The notes under the pieces are model-generated. The model did no database searches and was not told the DNA's origin. It saw only the letters and a list, made by a program, of their open reading frames with translations. Shown here in pieces: positions 55,904-63,731 of a stretch of 64,000 nt of DNA; the first letter of the stretch is position 1, and the number at the start of each line of letters is the position of its first letter. The stretch covers positions 1,612,001-1,676,000 of the forward strand of contig NZ_LT629757.1 in NCBI RefSeq assembly GCF_900104965.1. The letters run 5' to 3'. The DNA is from Nocardioides scoriae. Lineage in GTDB: Bacteria; Actinomycetota; Actinomycetes; Propionibacteriales; Nocardioidaceae. A program made the position numbers and the translations under genes.

Positions 55904-57772
55904 ATGAGCGCTGACAACTTCGGCACGACGTCGTCGCCCGAGCGCGCCCGCTCCCACAGCTGGGGCGGTCCCGAGGCGCGGGCCGAGCTGCGCCGGCTCG
56001 CCGAGGACGCCCGGACCCGCACCGGCTTCGGCGTCAGCATCGTCGACGTGCTGCGTGGCGACGGCTTCCTGGAGCCGGTCGCGTTCGCCGGGTCGGAGGA
56101 CGGCGAGGCCGAGCTGGGCCAGAGCTACCCGGTCCGGCACATGCGTCGGGTGGCCGAGGCCGGCACCAGGTACGGCAAGTTCGTGTTCCTCGCCGAGGAG
56201 GACATGGATGCGGAGCTGCAGGAGGCGCTCCGTGGCCACGGGTACGTCCCGGCCCTCCCCGACTCGGGCGCCCCCGACCGGTGGCGGACCCTGGACATGC
56301 TGGTGGCGACGCTGACGGACCCGTCGGGCCGCACCCGCGCCCTGCTGCACCTCGACGAGCCCCTCTCGGGTCGCCGCCCGGGACCCCAGGAGCTGTGGCA
56401 CATCGCCGACACCCTCGAGCTGGTCCTGCAGTCGGTGCTGGTCACGGTCGACCGCGAGGAGCTGACGCGGCACGCCCGGCTCGACGAGACGGCGCGCGCG
56501 GTGGTGCGGGCCGCGTCGCGGCGCCTCGGGGGTCGTGACCTGCTGGCCGAGGTGCACCCGCACCTGGTCGTCGGCTTCCGCGCCAGCTCGCTCGTGGTGC
56601 GGCTGCACGACCACCCCCAGGACCTGGACGACGACCGGGGCTGCGCCGCCGACCTGCCACCCGCCCTGGACGGCGCGATCGAGGCCGCCAGCCGACGGGC
56701 GTGGAGGTCGCGCACGGTGGTCATCGCCGAGCCGGGCGGGGTGTGGGGCGACGGGGAGCTGGCTCGGCACCACGGCCGCGCGCTCGCCGACCACCTCGCG
56801 GCCCACGACGCCAGCGAGCTGCTCGTCGTCCCCGTGGGGGCCGGGCACGAGGCCATGGGCACGCTGCTCGTGGTGCGCGAGGGCCGCGAGAACCGGTGGA
56901 CCGAGGCGGAGAGCCAGGCCGCGCTCGGGGTCGGTCACGACGTGGGCCGGGCCCTGCTCAGCTCGCGGGCCCACGAGCGGGAGCAACAGCTCATCGTCGA
57001 GCTCCAGCAGCTCGACGAGTACCGCCGCCAGCTCATCGACACCGTCTCCCACGAGCTGAAGAACCCCCTCGGCGTCATCCTCGGCCACCTCGAGATGCTC
57101 GAGTCCGTCCCCGACCTGCCCGCGGAGGCGCAGACGTCGCTCGCCGCGATGGGGCGCAGCGCGGGCCGCGCACAGACGGTCGTCAACGACCTGCTGCTGA
57201 TGAGCAGCGTCGGCACCCACGACCACACGGTCGGGTTCCCGGTCGACCTGGGCGACGTCCTCGCCGAGGTCTGCGCCGACGAGGCGCTGCGTGCCGCCCA
57301 GCAGGGCGTGGTGCTGCGGATCGCGCCCGGCGCCGGGCCGCTCGTGGTGTCCGGCCAGGGCGCCGAGCTGCGCTCGCTCGTCGGCAACCTGGTCAGCAAC
57401 GCGGTGAAGTACTCCGACGCCGGGAGCGCCGTCGACGTGTCGCTCCACCGGAGTCGCGACGAGGTCGTCCTCACCTGCGCCGACCACGGCCTCGGGATCT
57501 CGGAGGACGACCGCCAGCGGCTGTTCACGGAGTTCTTCCGCTCGACCAACCCGGACGCCCTGCAGCGACCGGGCACGGGCCTCGGCCTGGCCATCGTCGC
57601 CCGGATCGCCGATCGTCACGGCGCCCACATCGACGTCGAGAGCGCGGTCGGAGTGGGCACGACGTTCCGCGTCCGATTCCCGGCAGCCGCGGACGACCCC
57701 GCCGGCACCACCCCCGCCCGAGACGGCCACGGCGCCGTACGCCGCCTCGGCGCCCGGGTCGCCGCGGGCTAG
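55904..57772 (+). CDS. Orphan GAF-type sensor histidine kinase
   Basis: 622 aa. Two sensor regions (about 20-180 and 195-355, GAF-like; the second has DLLAEVHPHLVVGFRASSLVVRLHD and LLVVPVGAGHEAMGTLLVVREG), a coiled coil (REQQLIVELQQLDEYRRQL), then the H-box DTVSHELKNPLG and an ATPase domain (NLVSNAVKYSDAGSAVDVSL, DHGLGISEDDRQRLFTEFFR, GTGLGLAIVARIADRHGA). No transmembrane helix: cytosolic sensor. No adjacent response regulator. AGGAG lies 4 nt before ATG. Confidence 0.87.
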   Translation: MSADNFGTTSSPERARSHSWGGPEARAELRRLAEDARTRTGFGVSIVDVLRGDGFLEPVAFAGSEDGEAELGQSYPVRHMRRVAEAGTRYGKFVFLAEEDMDAELQEALRGHGYVPALPDSGAPDRWRTLDMLVATLTDPSGRTRALLHLDEPLSGRRPGPQELWHIADTLELVLQSVLVTVDREELTRHARLDETARAVVRAASRRLGGRDLLAEVHPHLVVGFRASSLVVRLHDHPQDLDDDRGCAADLPPALDGAIEAASRRAWRSRTVVIAEPGGVWGDGELARHHGRALADHLAAHDASELLVVPVGAGHEAMGTLLVVREGRENRWTEAESQAALGVGHDVGRALLSSRAHEREQQLIVELQQLDEYRRQLIDTVSHELKNPLGVILGHLEMLESVPDLPAEAQTSLAAMGRSAGRAQTVVNDLLLMSSVGTHDHTVGFPVDLGDVLAEVCADEALRAAQQGVVLRIAPGAGPLVVSGQGAELRSLVGNLVSNAVKYSDAGSAVDVSLHRSRDEVVLTCADHGLGISEDDRQRLFTEFFRSTNPDALQRPGTGLGLAIVARIADRHGAHIDVESAVGVGTTFRVRFPAAADDPAGTTPARDGHGAVRRLGARVAAG

Positions 57773-57795
57773 CAACGCGCAGCGGTGGCCGCCCT

Positions 57796-57822
57796 GCACG
57801 CACCTGCTTGCTCTCTGCGTGC
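57796..57822. terminator. Weak hairpin between kinase and GIY-YIG genes
   Basis: GCACGCA (57796-57802) and TGCGTGC (57816-57822) with a 13-nt loop in the 88-nt convergent gap. Confidence 0.35.
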
Positions 57823-57860
57823 CCCTTAGGCGGCGGTTAGGCGCAGCCGCGCGATCGTCG

Positions 57861-58688
57861 TCAGTTGCGGTTGTGACCGAGAGATCGGGCGTGAAGGACG
57901 TCTTTCCAGTACGACTCGCGCTCAAGGACGGTGTCGTCGTCGGTACGCATGGACCAGTACTCCAACAGCGCGAATCGCAGGTTCCGCCGGTAGTAGTCCT
58001 CACCCTTCTCTTCAAGCAGCGCTCGAAGGCCGACGTTGCCGCCGTGGAGGGTTGACGCGTAGGTCGACCACCGCTGCCAGATGCCGGTGTCCCCGTACGC
58101 CGAGCCGACGTAACGCTGCCCGGTCTCCTGATCGTGAATGACGTAAACGCCCTTCATGCTCTCGAGGGCGATCCGCCAGTCCGCGCGCGACTGGGCAACG
58201 ACGGCTTGTAAGTCCGCAAGACTGTGGTTGATCCGGTCATGCCCAGGGAATGGATCGCCCGAAAACGGTTCTTCGAGGATGGACGAGACCACCATCGTCG
58301 GCAGGACTGACTCCATCCGCTGACGAATGTTGCGTCCCGACCGCCTGTGCCGGATCCACAGTCGACGTCTGAATGCACCCATGATGTCCTCGCGAAGCGC
58401 GACCGTGTATGAGCGTGCGTGCTGTTCAGCGCCGCGCTCGAGCACCTCCCAGATGCCGCCGAAGAGCCAGAGCGTCGGGTCGTGCTTGTCCGCTGCCATC
58501 GAGAAGATGAACTCGCGATTAAAATCGTTGTTAACGCTTCGCCATGAGTTCCAGCCCTGCCACTCCTCAGCGTCCGTGGCAAGGACGTCGATCGGGTGCT
58601 CGATCTGATTCCAGACGGCAAAGTGGACCTTGTGCTGCATGGGATGGAAGCCCGTGGGCAGCAAACTCGTCAGGGGAATGGGCTGCAT
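57861..58688 (-). CDS. GIY-YIG nuclease family protein, probably acquired
   Basis: 275 aa from ATG 58688 (GTG at 58748 is the longest start). The GIY-YIG core is MKGVYVIHDQETGQRYVGSAYGDTGIWQRWSTYA followed by a basic region and ALLEYW-type Glu. The N-terminal 170 residues (FAVWNQIEHPIDVLATDAEEWQGW, FNREFIFSMAADKHDPTLWLFGG) are of unknown fold and could bind DNA. Base composition and codon use are clearly less G+C-rich than in all neighbours, with runs such as TTAAAATCG at 58520-58540. It may be a defence or homing-type nuclease. Confidence 0.82.
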   Translation of the reverse strand: MQPIPLTSLLPTGFHPMQHKVHFAVWNQIEHPIDVLATDAEEWQGWNSWRSVNNDFNREFIFSMAADKHDPTLWLFGGIWEVLERGAEQHARSYTVALREDIMGAFRRRLWIRHRRSGRNIRQRMESVLPTMVVSSILEEPFSGDPFPGHDRINHSLADLQAVVAQSRADWRIALESMKGVYVIHDQETGQRYVGSAYGDTGIWQRWSTYASTLHGGNVGLRALLEEKGEDYYRRNLRFALLEYWSMRTDDDTVLERESYWKDVLHARSLGHNRN

Positions 58689-58808
58689 CCGTCGCACGGT
58701 AGCCCGAGCTAAGCATTCGGGGGACCGTCTCGCGGCGGTGTGGGCCACCGTGGCCCAGCGAGCACCCCACTGAACGGGCCCTGAAGAACCGGGTGTGCCC
58801 CAGGCGGA

Positions 58809-59990
58809 TCAGAGGTTGCTCTGGATCCCCGCCAGCAGCTGCCGGGCCGCGACGATCCGCTGCACCTGGTTGGTGCCCTCGTAGATCTGGGTGATCTTGG
58901 CGTCGCGCATCATCCGCTCGACGGGGTAGTCGCGGGTGAAGCCGTAGCCGCCGAGCACCTGGACGGCGTCGGTGGTGACCTGCATGGCGGTGTCGGAGGC
59001 GAAGGTCTTCGAAGCGGCGCCGAAGAAGGTGAGGTCCTTGTCGCCGCGCTCGGAGCGGCCGGCGGCGGCGTACGTGATCTGGCGGGCGGCCTCGACGCGG
59101 ATGCCCATGTCGGCGAGCATGAACTGCAGGCCCTGGAAGTCGGCGATGGGCTTGCCGAACTGCTGGCGCTCCTGGGCGTAGCCGAGCGCGTAGTCCAGCG
59201 CACCCTGGGCGATGCCGACGGCCTGGGCCGCGATGGTGACGCGGGTGTGGTCGAGGGTCTTCATGGCGGTGGCGAAGCCGCTGCCGACCTCGCCGATGAT
59301 GCGACTCCCCGGGATGTGGACGTTGTCGAGGTAGACCTCGCGGGTCGGGGAGCCCTTGATGCCGAGCTTCTTCTCCGGGGCGCCGAAGGAGACGCCCTCG
59401 TCGGACTTCTCCACGACGAAGGCCGAGATGCCGCCGCGGGTGCGCTTGTCGGGGTCGGTGACCGCCATGACGGTGTAGAACTCCGACTCCCCCGCGTTGG
59501 TGATCCAGCGCTTCACGCCGTTGAGGACCCAGCCGTCGCCGTCGGGCTTGGCGGTGCACTTCATGCCTCCCGCGTCGGAGCCGGCGTCGGGCTCCGACAG
59601 GCAGTAGGAGAAGCCGCCCTCACCGGCGGCGAGCTTGGAGAGGTACTTCTGCTTCAGCTCCTCCGAGCCGCTGATCTGCACCGGGAGCGAGCCCAGCTTG
59701 TTGACGGCGGGGATGAGCGAGGAGCTCGCGCAGGCGCGGGCCACCTCCTCGATGACGATGACGGTGGCGAGCGCGTCGGCGCCGGCGCCGCCGTACTGCT
59801 CGGGCACGTGCGGCGCGTGGAAGTCCGAGGCCAGCAGCGCGGCGGCGGCCTCGTGGGGGTAGCGGGCCTCCTCGTCGACGGCCGCGGCGTACGGCGCGAT
59901 CTTGTCGTCCGCGACGGCGCGCACCGCCTCGCGGATCGCCTGGTGCTCCTCGGAGAGCGCGTACATCGGGTAGCCGGCGTCAGAGGTCAT
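58809..59990 (-). CDS. Acyl-CoA dehydrogenase
   Basis: 393 aa, standard length. FAD and substrate motifs CLSEPDAGSDAGGMKCTAKPDG, NGVKRWITNAGESEFYTVMAVTD, and the C-terminal block RDYPVERMMRDAKITQIYEGTNQVQRIVAARQLL, where the Glu of YEGT is the usual catalytic base. Short-chain/butyryl type is likely. A TAACG-AC-CGTTA palindrome lies 12 nt upstream of ATG. Confidence 0.93.
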   Translation of the reverse strand: MTSDAGYPMYALSEEHQAIREAVRAVADDKIAPYAAAVDEEARYPHEAAAALLASDFHAPHVPEQYGGAGADALATVIVIEEVARACASSSLIPAVNKLGSLPVQISGSEELKQKYLSKLAAGEGGFSYCLSEPDAGSDAGGMKCTAKPDGDGWVLNGVKRWITNAGESEFYTVMAVTDPDKRTRGGISAFVVEKSDEGVSFGAPEKKLGIKGSPTREVYLDNVHIPGSRIIGEVGSGFATAMKTLDHTRVTIAAQAVGIAQGALDYALGYAQERQQFGKPIADFQGLQFMLADMGIRVEAARQITYAAAGRSERGDKDLTFFGAASKTFASDTAMQVTTDAVQVLGGYGFTRDYPVERMMRDAKITQIYEGTNQVQRIVAARQLLAGIQSNL

Positions 59991-60001
59991 GCCCCCGATG
60001 T

Positions 60002-60013
60002 TAACGACCGTTA
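60002..60013. promoter_or_regulatory. Palindrome TAACGACCGTTA, candidate TetR-type operator
   Basis: Perfect apart from the central AC. Sits between the minus-strand gene ending at 60011 and the acyl-CoA dehydrogenase start at 59990, so it could repress the latter. Confidence 0.4.
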
Positions 60014-60478
60014 GCCGAAGCCGAGCGGGCGCAGGTCCAGGTCGTCGGCGTGAGGTACGTCGCCCTCGCCGGGGCCCGTCCCTGCCTGGGCCACCGCGAG
60101 CCACGGCACCCCGGCGGCGGCCGCGTCGTGCAGGGCTCGCACGACGAGCGCCTCGCGCGCCCACCGGGCCCGACCGGGGTCCGGCTCGACGACGACGTCG
60201 CCGAGGTGGACGGCCAGCTCGTCGTCGGCCGCGAGCTGCACGAGCGCGGCGGCGGTGGCGGTGCGGCCGGCGAAGACGACGTACGCCACGAAGCCGGGCC
60301 GCTCGGCCAGCCCGCTGAGCTCGGCCAGCACCGCCGGCGGCTCCCGGTCCTGCGCCGCGAGCGCCTCGCCCAGCACCCGGGCGACCTGGCGGGCCACGCC
60401 CCAGCCGACCTGCTCGACGTGGGGACCGTCGGGAGCGGGCGTGACGAGCCCGGTGCGGGCGACGAGGGTCGGGCTCAC
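60011..60478 (-). CDS. Hypothetical protein, possible GNAT fold
   Basis: 155 aa from GTG 60478. The stretch AALVQLAADDELAVHLGDVVVEPDPGRARWAREALVVRALHDAAAAGVPWLAVAQAG resembles the V-[VI]-E-P...G-R/A-G-A loop and following helix of GNAT acetyltransferases, but other motifs are weak. TACCGT lies 7 nt upstream (leaderless). Divergent from the CoA-binding gene. Confidence 0.5.
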   Translation of the reverse strand: MSPTLVARTGLVTPAPDGPHVEQVGWGVARQVARVLGEALAAQDREPPAVLAELSGLAERPGFVAYVVFAGRTATAAALVQLAADDELAVHLGDVVVEPDPGRARWAREALVVRALHDAAAAGVPWLAVAQAGTGPGEGDVPHADDLDLRPLGFG

Positions 60479-60511
60479 CGGGCTGACGGTAGAGCAGCCT
60501 AGGGTCGGGGC

Positions 60512-60925
60512 ATGAGCGAGAGCTGGCAGGAGAAGAGCGCGGTCGACCTGATGCTGGACGACTGCGAGACCTGGGCGGTCGTGGGCCTGTCCGGCGACCC
60601 GAGCCGCACGGCGTACTCCATCGCGAGCCTGCTCCAGGAGCGCGGCAAGCGGATCGTGCCGGTGCACCCGGACGCGCCGACGGTCCTCGGGGAGCAGGGG
60701 TACGCCAGCCTGGCCGACATCCCGTTCCCGGTCGACGTCGTCGACGTGTTCCGGCGCTCCGAGGCGGCCGGCCAGTTCGCCGACGAGGCCGTCGCGATCG
60801 GCGCCCGCGGGGTCTGGCTGCAGCTCGGGGTCGTCGACGAGGACGCCTTCGCCCGCACCCGGGCGGCCGGCGTCGCGATGGTGATGGACACCTGCCCGGC
60901 CATCGAGTGGCGCCGTCGGGGCTGA
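60512..60925 (+). CDS. CoA-binding domain protein (YccU-like)
   Basis: 137 aa. CoA-binding Rossmann fold of the YccU type: CETWAVVGLSGDPSRTAYSIASLLQERGKRIVPVHPDAPTVLGEQGYASLADIPFPVDVVDVFRRSEAAGQFADEAVAIGARGVWLQLGV, then MVMDTCPAIEW. Small, probably a CoA or nucleotide sensor. TAGGGT is 6 nt before ATG (leaderless). Confidence 0.88.
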   Translation: MSESWQEKSAVDLMLDDCETWAVVGLSGDPSRTAYSIASLLQERGKRIVPVHPDAPTVLGEQGYASLADIPFPVDVVDVFRRSEAAGQFADEAVAIGARGVWLQLGVVDEDAFARTRAAGVAMVMDTCPAIEWRRRG

Positions 60926-61021
60926 CACCAGCCTCGCCGCCCGACCCGAAGTCAGGTCGCCGGCAGGTCGAGCCGGGCAGAATGGGTGCGTCCTCCGCCT
61001 CTTGAGCCCCGGGAGCCACAC

Positions 61022-61537
61022 GTGTTCGACCTCGTCAACGGCCTGCCGATCCACCCCCTCGTCGTCCACGCCGTGGTCGTGCTGCTGCCGGTCGCCATGC
61101 TCGGCACCATCGCCCTGGCCGTGCGCCCGCGCTGGCGCCGCCCCTACGGCCCGCTGCTGATCGTCGTGACCGCGGTCGCCACGGCCCTGATCCCGGTCGC
61201 GACCTCCTCGGGCGAGGCGCTCGAGAAGCGCGTCGGCAACCCCGGCGAGCACGCCGAGCTCGGCGACCAGCTGATCTGGTTCGCGATCCCGCTGCTGGTG
61301 CTCCTGGTCGCGCTGGTGGTCCTCGACCGGCGCCGCACCCCGTCCGAGACCCGCACCGGCGACGCCACCGTGGCCACCCGCTCCTCCTCGTCGAAGGCGC
61401 TCACCGCCGTCGCCGTGCTGGCCGTGATCGCCGGCCTCGCCACCACGGTGCAGGTCTACCGGATCGGCGACTCCGGCGCCCGCGCCGCCTGGGGCGACCA
61501 GGTCTCCGGCTCCTCGTCCGGCGGCGAGTCCGACTAG
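61022..61537 (+). CDS. DUF2231 membrane protein
   Basis: 171 aa from GTG with GGGAG upstream. Four hydrophobic helices: LVVHAVVVLLPVAMLGTIALAV, LLIVVTAVATALIPVA, LIWFAIPLLVLLVALVVL and LTAVAVLAVIAGLATTVQV. The start IHPLVVHAVVVLLPVA is typical of DUF2231. Function unknown. Confidence 0.85.
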   Translation: MFDLVNGLPIHPLVVHAVVVLLPVAMLGTIALAVRPRWRRPYGPLLIVVTAVATALIPVATSSGEALEKRVGNPGEHAELGDQLIWFAIPLLVLLVALVVLDRRRTPSETRTGDATVATRSSSSKALTAVAVLAVIAGLATTVQVYRIGDSGARAAWGDQVSGSSSGGESD

Positions 61538-61586
61538 CCCCGGCGCCGGCCCCTGGCTCGGGGCCGTCCCCGCGGCCCGGCGCACG

Positions 61587-61592
61587 TAGGTT
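61587..61592 (+). promoter_or_regulatory. -10 TAGGTT of the ArfB-like gene
   Basis: TAGGTT, 6 nt, GTG 61599: probable leaderless transcript. Confidence 0.5.
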
Positions 61593-61598
61593 GTCCGC

Positions 61599-62048
61599 GT
61601 GGACCACGCAGGCGAGCCCGGCTCCGGACTCCGCGTCCGTCCGGGTCCCGGGCTGCCCCAGGGGCTCCTGGTGCCCGAGGGCGACCTGGTGGAGCGCTTC
61701 AGCCGCTCGTCGGGCCCCGGCGGCCAGTCGGTCAACACCACCGACAGCCGCGTCGAGGTCGTCCTCGACCTGACCCGCACCTCCGCGCTGAGCGACGACC
61801 AGCGCCGGCGGGCCGTCGAGCGCGTCGGCGCGGTGCTCAGCGTCACCGCCTCCGAGCAGCGCTCCCAGCTGCGCAACCGCACCGCCGCGCGGCAGCGGCT
61901 GGCCGACCGGCTGCGCGAGGCGCTCGCTCCCCCGCCGGTCACCCGGGTGCCCACCAAGCCCACCCGCGGGTCGAAGCGGCGACGCCTCGAGGCGAAGTCG
62001 CGACGCGGCCGTACCAAGCAGCTGCGGGGCCGCGTCACCGGCGAGTGA
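61599..62048 (+). CDS. arfB: ArfB-like peptidyl-tRNA hydrolase (ribosome rescue)
   Basis: 149 aa. The release-factor GGQ loop is SGPGGQSVNTTDSRVEVVLDL, and the C-terminus is basic (TKPTRGSKRRRLEAKSRRGRTKQLRGR), as needed to enter the mRNA channel of a stalled ribosome. It hydrolyses peptidyl-tRNA on ribosomes that lack a stop codon. GTG start, predicted leaderless. Confidence 0.85.
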   Translation: MDHAGEPGSGLRVRPGPGLPQGLLVPEGDLVERFSRSSGPGGQSVNTTDSRVEVVLDLTRTSALSDDQRRRAVERVGAVLSVTASEQRSQLRNRTAARQRLADRLREALAPPPVTRVPTKPTRGSKRRRLEAKSRRGRTKQLRGRVTGE

Positions 62049-62076
62049 GGCGCGAATCACCCGGGCGGGGGGTGGG

Positions 62077-62082
62077 TACAGC
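62077..62082 (+). promoter_or_regulatory. -10-like TACAGC of the PaoABC-type operon
   Basis: TACAGC, CACCAG, GTG 62089: same form as the glycosyltransferase operon promoter at 6887. Confidence 0.4.
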
Positions 62083-62088
62083 CACCAG

Positions 62089-62712
62089 GTGAGCACCCCG
62101 ACCGGAACCACCTCCGCGGACACCGGCCACCACCTCGCGCTGACCGTCGACGGCCAGCCGCGCGAGGTCGAGGTCGACGTCCGCTCCACCCTCCTCGACA
62201 CGCTGCGCGAGCGGCTCGGCGTCACCACCGTCAAGAAGGGGTGCGACCACGGCCAGTGCGGCTCGTGCACCGTGCTCCTCGACGGCCGCCGCCACCTGAC
62301 CTGCCTCAGCCTCGCCGTCCAGCACGACGGCGCCCAGATCACCACGGCCGACGGCCTCGCCGCGGCCGACGGGGGCGGCGCCGACGACCTGCACGCCGTG
62401 CAGCAGGCCTTCCTCGACCGCGACGCCTACCAGTGCGGCTACTGCACGCCCGGCCAGGTCTGCTCCGCCGTCGGCGTGCTCGACGAGCTCAGGCAGGGCC
62501 ACCCCTCCTACGTCACCGACGACCTCGAGGCCGAGGTCGACCTGATCACGGCGCTGGACTCCGACGACCTCGACGACGAGCTGCGGGAGCGGATGAGCGG
62601 CAACCTGTGCCGCTGCGGCGCCTACGTCAACATCCTGGCCGCGATCAGGGACGCCGCCGGCGTCGGCGACCCCGACGCCCCCGCCACCACCACCGAGGAG
62701 GCGTCCCGATGA
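62089..62712 (+). CDS. paoA: [2Fe-2S] subunit of a PaoABC-type aldehyde oxidoreductase
   Basis: 207 aa. Xanthine-oxidase-family small subunit with both [2Fe-2S] sites: plant-ferredoxin type KKGCDHGQCGSCTVLLDGRRHLTC and helical type QCGYCTPGQVCSAVGVL ... NLCRCGAY. It passes electrons from the molybdenum centre to FAD. First of three overlapping genes; ends in ATGA. Confidence 0.88.
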   Translation: MSTPTGTTSADTGHHLALTVDGQPREVEVDVRSTLLDTLRERLGVTTVKKGCDHGQCGSCTVLLDGRRHLTCLSLAVQHDGAQITTADGLAAADGGGADDLHAVQQAFLDRDAYQCGYCTPGQVCSAVGVLDELRQGHPSYVTDDLEAEVDLITALDSDDLDDELRERMSGNLCRCGAYVNILAAIRDAAGVGDPDAPATTTEEASR

Positions 62713-63731
62713 GGACCTTCGACTTCGTCCGTCCCGACGACGTGCAGGGCGCGGTCGCGGCCGTCGCCGGCGACCCCGAGGCCCGCTTCATCGCGGGCGG
62801 CAGCAACCTCGTGGACCACCTCAAGCTCGGCGTCGCCCGCCCCGGCACCCTGGTCGACGTCACCCGGCTCCCGCTGGCCGCCGTGGAGCCGTACGACGGT
62901 GGCCTGCGCGTCGGCGCCAACGTGCGCAACAGCGACCTCGCCGCCCACCCCGTGGTCCGGCAGCAGTGGCCGGCCGTGGCCCGCGCCCTGCTCGCCGGCG
63001 CCTCGGGCCAGATCCGCCACCAGGCCACCACCGGCGGCAACCTGCTCCAGCGCACCCGCTGCGTCTACTTCCAGGACGTCACCACGCCCTGCCACAAGCG
63101 CGAGCCCGGCAGCGGGTGCTCGGCCCTGGAGGGCTACGGCCGCTACAACGCGATCCTCGGTGCGTCCGAGTCGTGCGTGGCCACCCACCCCTCCGACCTC
63201 GCGGTCGCGCTGGCCGCGGTCGACGCGGTCGTCGTCGTGCAGGGGCCCGAGGGTGAGCGCCGGATCCCGCTGACCGAGCTGCACCGGCTGCCCGGCGACC
63301 GGCCCCAGGACGACACCGTCCTCGCCCACGGCGACCTCGTCGTGGCGGTCGAGCTGCCCTCGACGCCCGACTCGCGGCTCTCGACCTACCACAAGGCGCG
63401 CGACCGCGCGTCGTACGCCTTCGCGCTGGTCTCGGTCGCGGCCGCCCTCGAGCTCGACGGCGACGTCGTGCGCGACGTCCGCGTCGCCTGGGGCGGGGTC
63501 GCCCACAAGCCGTGGCGCGCCAGCGTCCTGGAGGACCGGCTGCGCGGGCAGGCGCTGACCGAGGCGAGCATCGCCGCGGCCTGCGACGCCGAGCTTGCGC
63601 AGGCCCGCACCGGCGAGGACAACGCCTTCAAGCCCGCCATGGTGCGCGGCGCCACCGTGCACGCGCTCACCGGCCTCGCCCGCCGGGCCGGCGCCCCCAC
63701 CCCCACCCGCGCGACGGAGGCCGACCAGTGA
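62709..63731 (+). CDS. paoB: FAD subunit of a PaoABC-type aldehyde oxidoreductase, with extra 4Fe-4S site
   Basis: 340 aa. FAD-binding fold with RFIAGGSNLVDHLKLG and TTGGNLLQ. A Cys-rich insertion (TRCVYFQDVTTPCHKREPGSGCSALEGY, then ASESCVATHPSDLAVALAAVDA) matches the [4Fe-4S] loop known for E. coli PaoB (YagS) and absent from xanthine dehydrogenases. Ends in GTGA overlap with the next gene. Confidence 0.87.
   Translation: MRTFDFVRPDDVQGAVAAVAGDPEARFIAGGSNLVDHLKLGVARPGTLVDVTRLPLAAVEPYDGGLRVGANVRNSDLAAHPVVRQQWPAVARALLAGASGQIRHQATTGGNLLQRTRCVYFQDVTTPCHKREPGSGCSALEGYGRYNAILGASESCVATHPSDLAVALAAVDAVVVVQGPEGERRIPLTELHRLPGDRPQDDTVLAHGDLVVAVELPSTPDSRLSTYHKARDRASYAFALVSVAAALELDGDVVRDVRVAWGGVAHKPWRASVLEDRLRGQALTEASIAAACDAELAQARTGEDNAFKPAMVRGATVHALTGLARRAGAPTPTRATEADQ

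Noticed and set aside
57861-58688. GIY-YIG gene as an intron-borne homing endonuclease
   Set aside because: No intron, intein or split host gene is visible around it.
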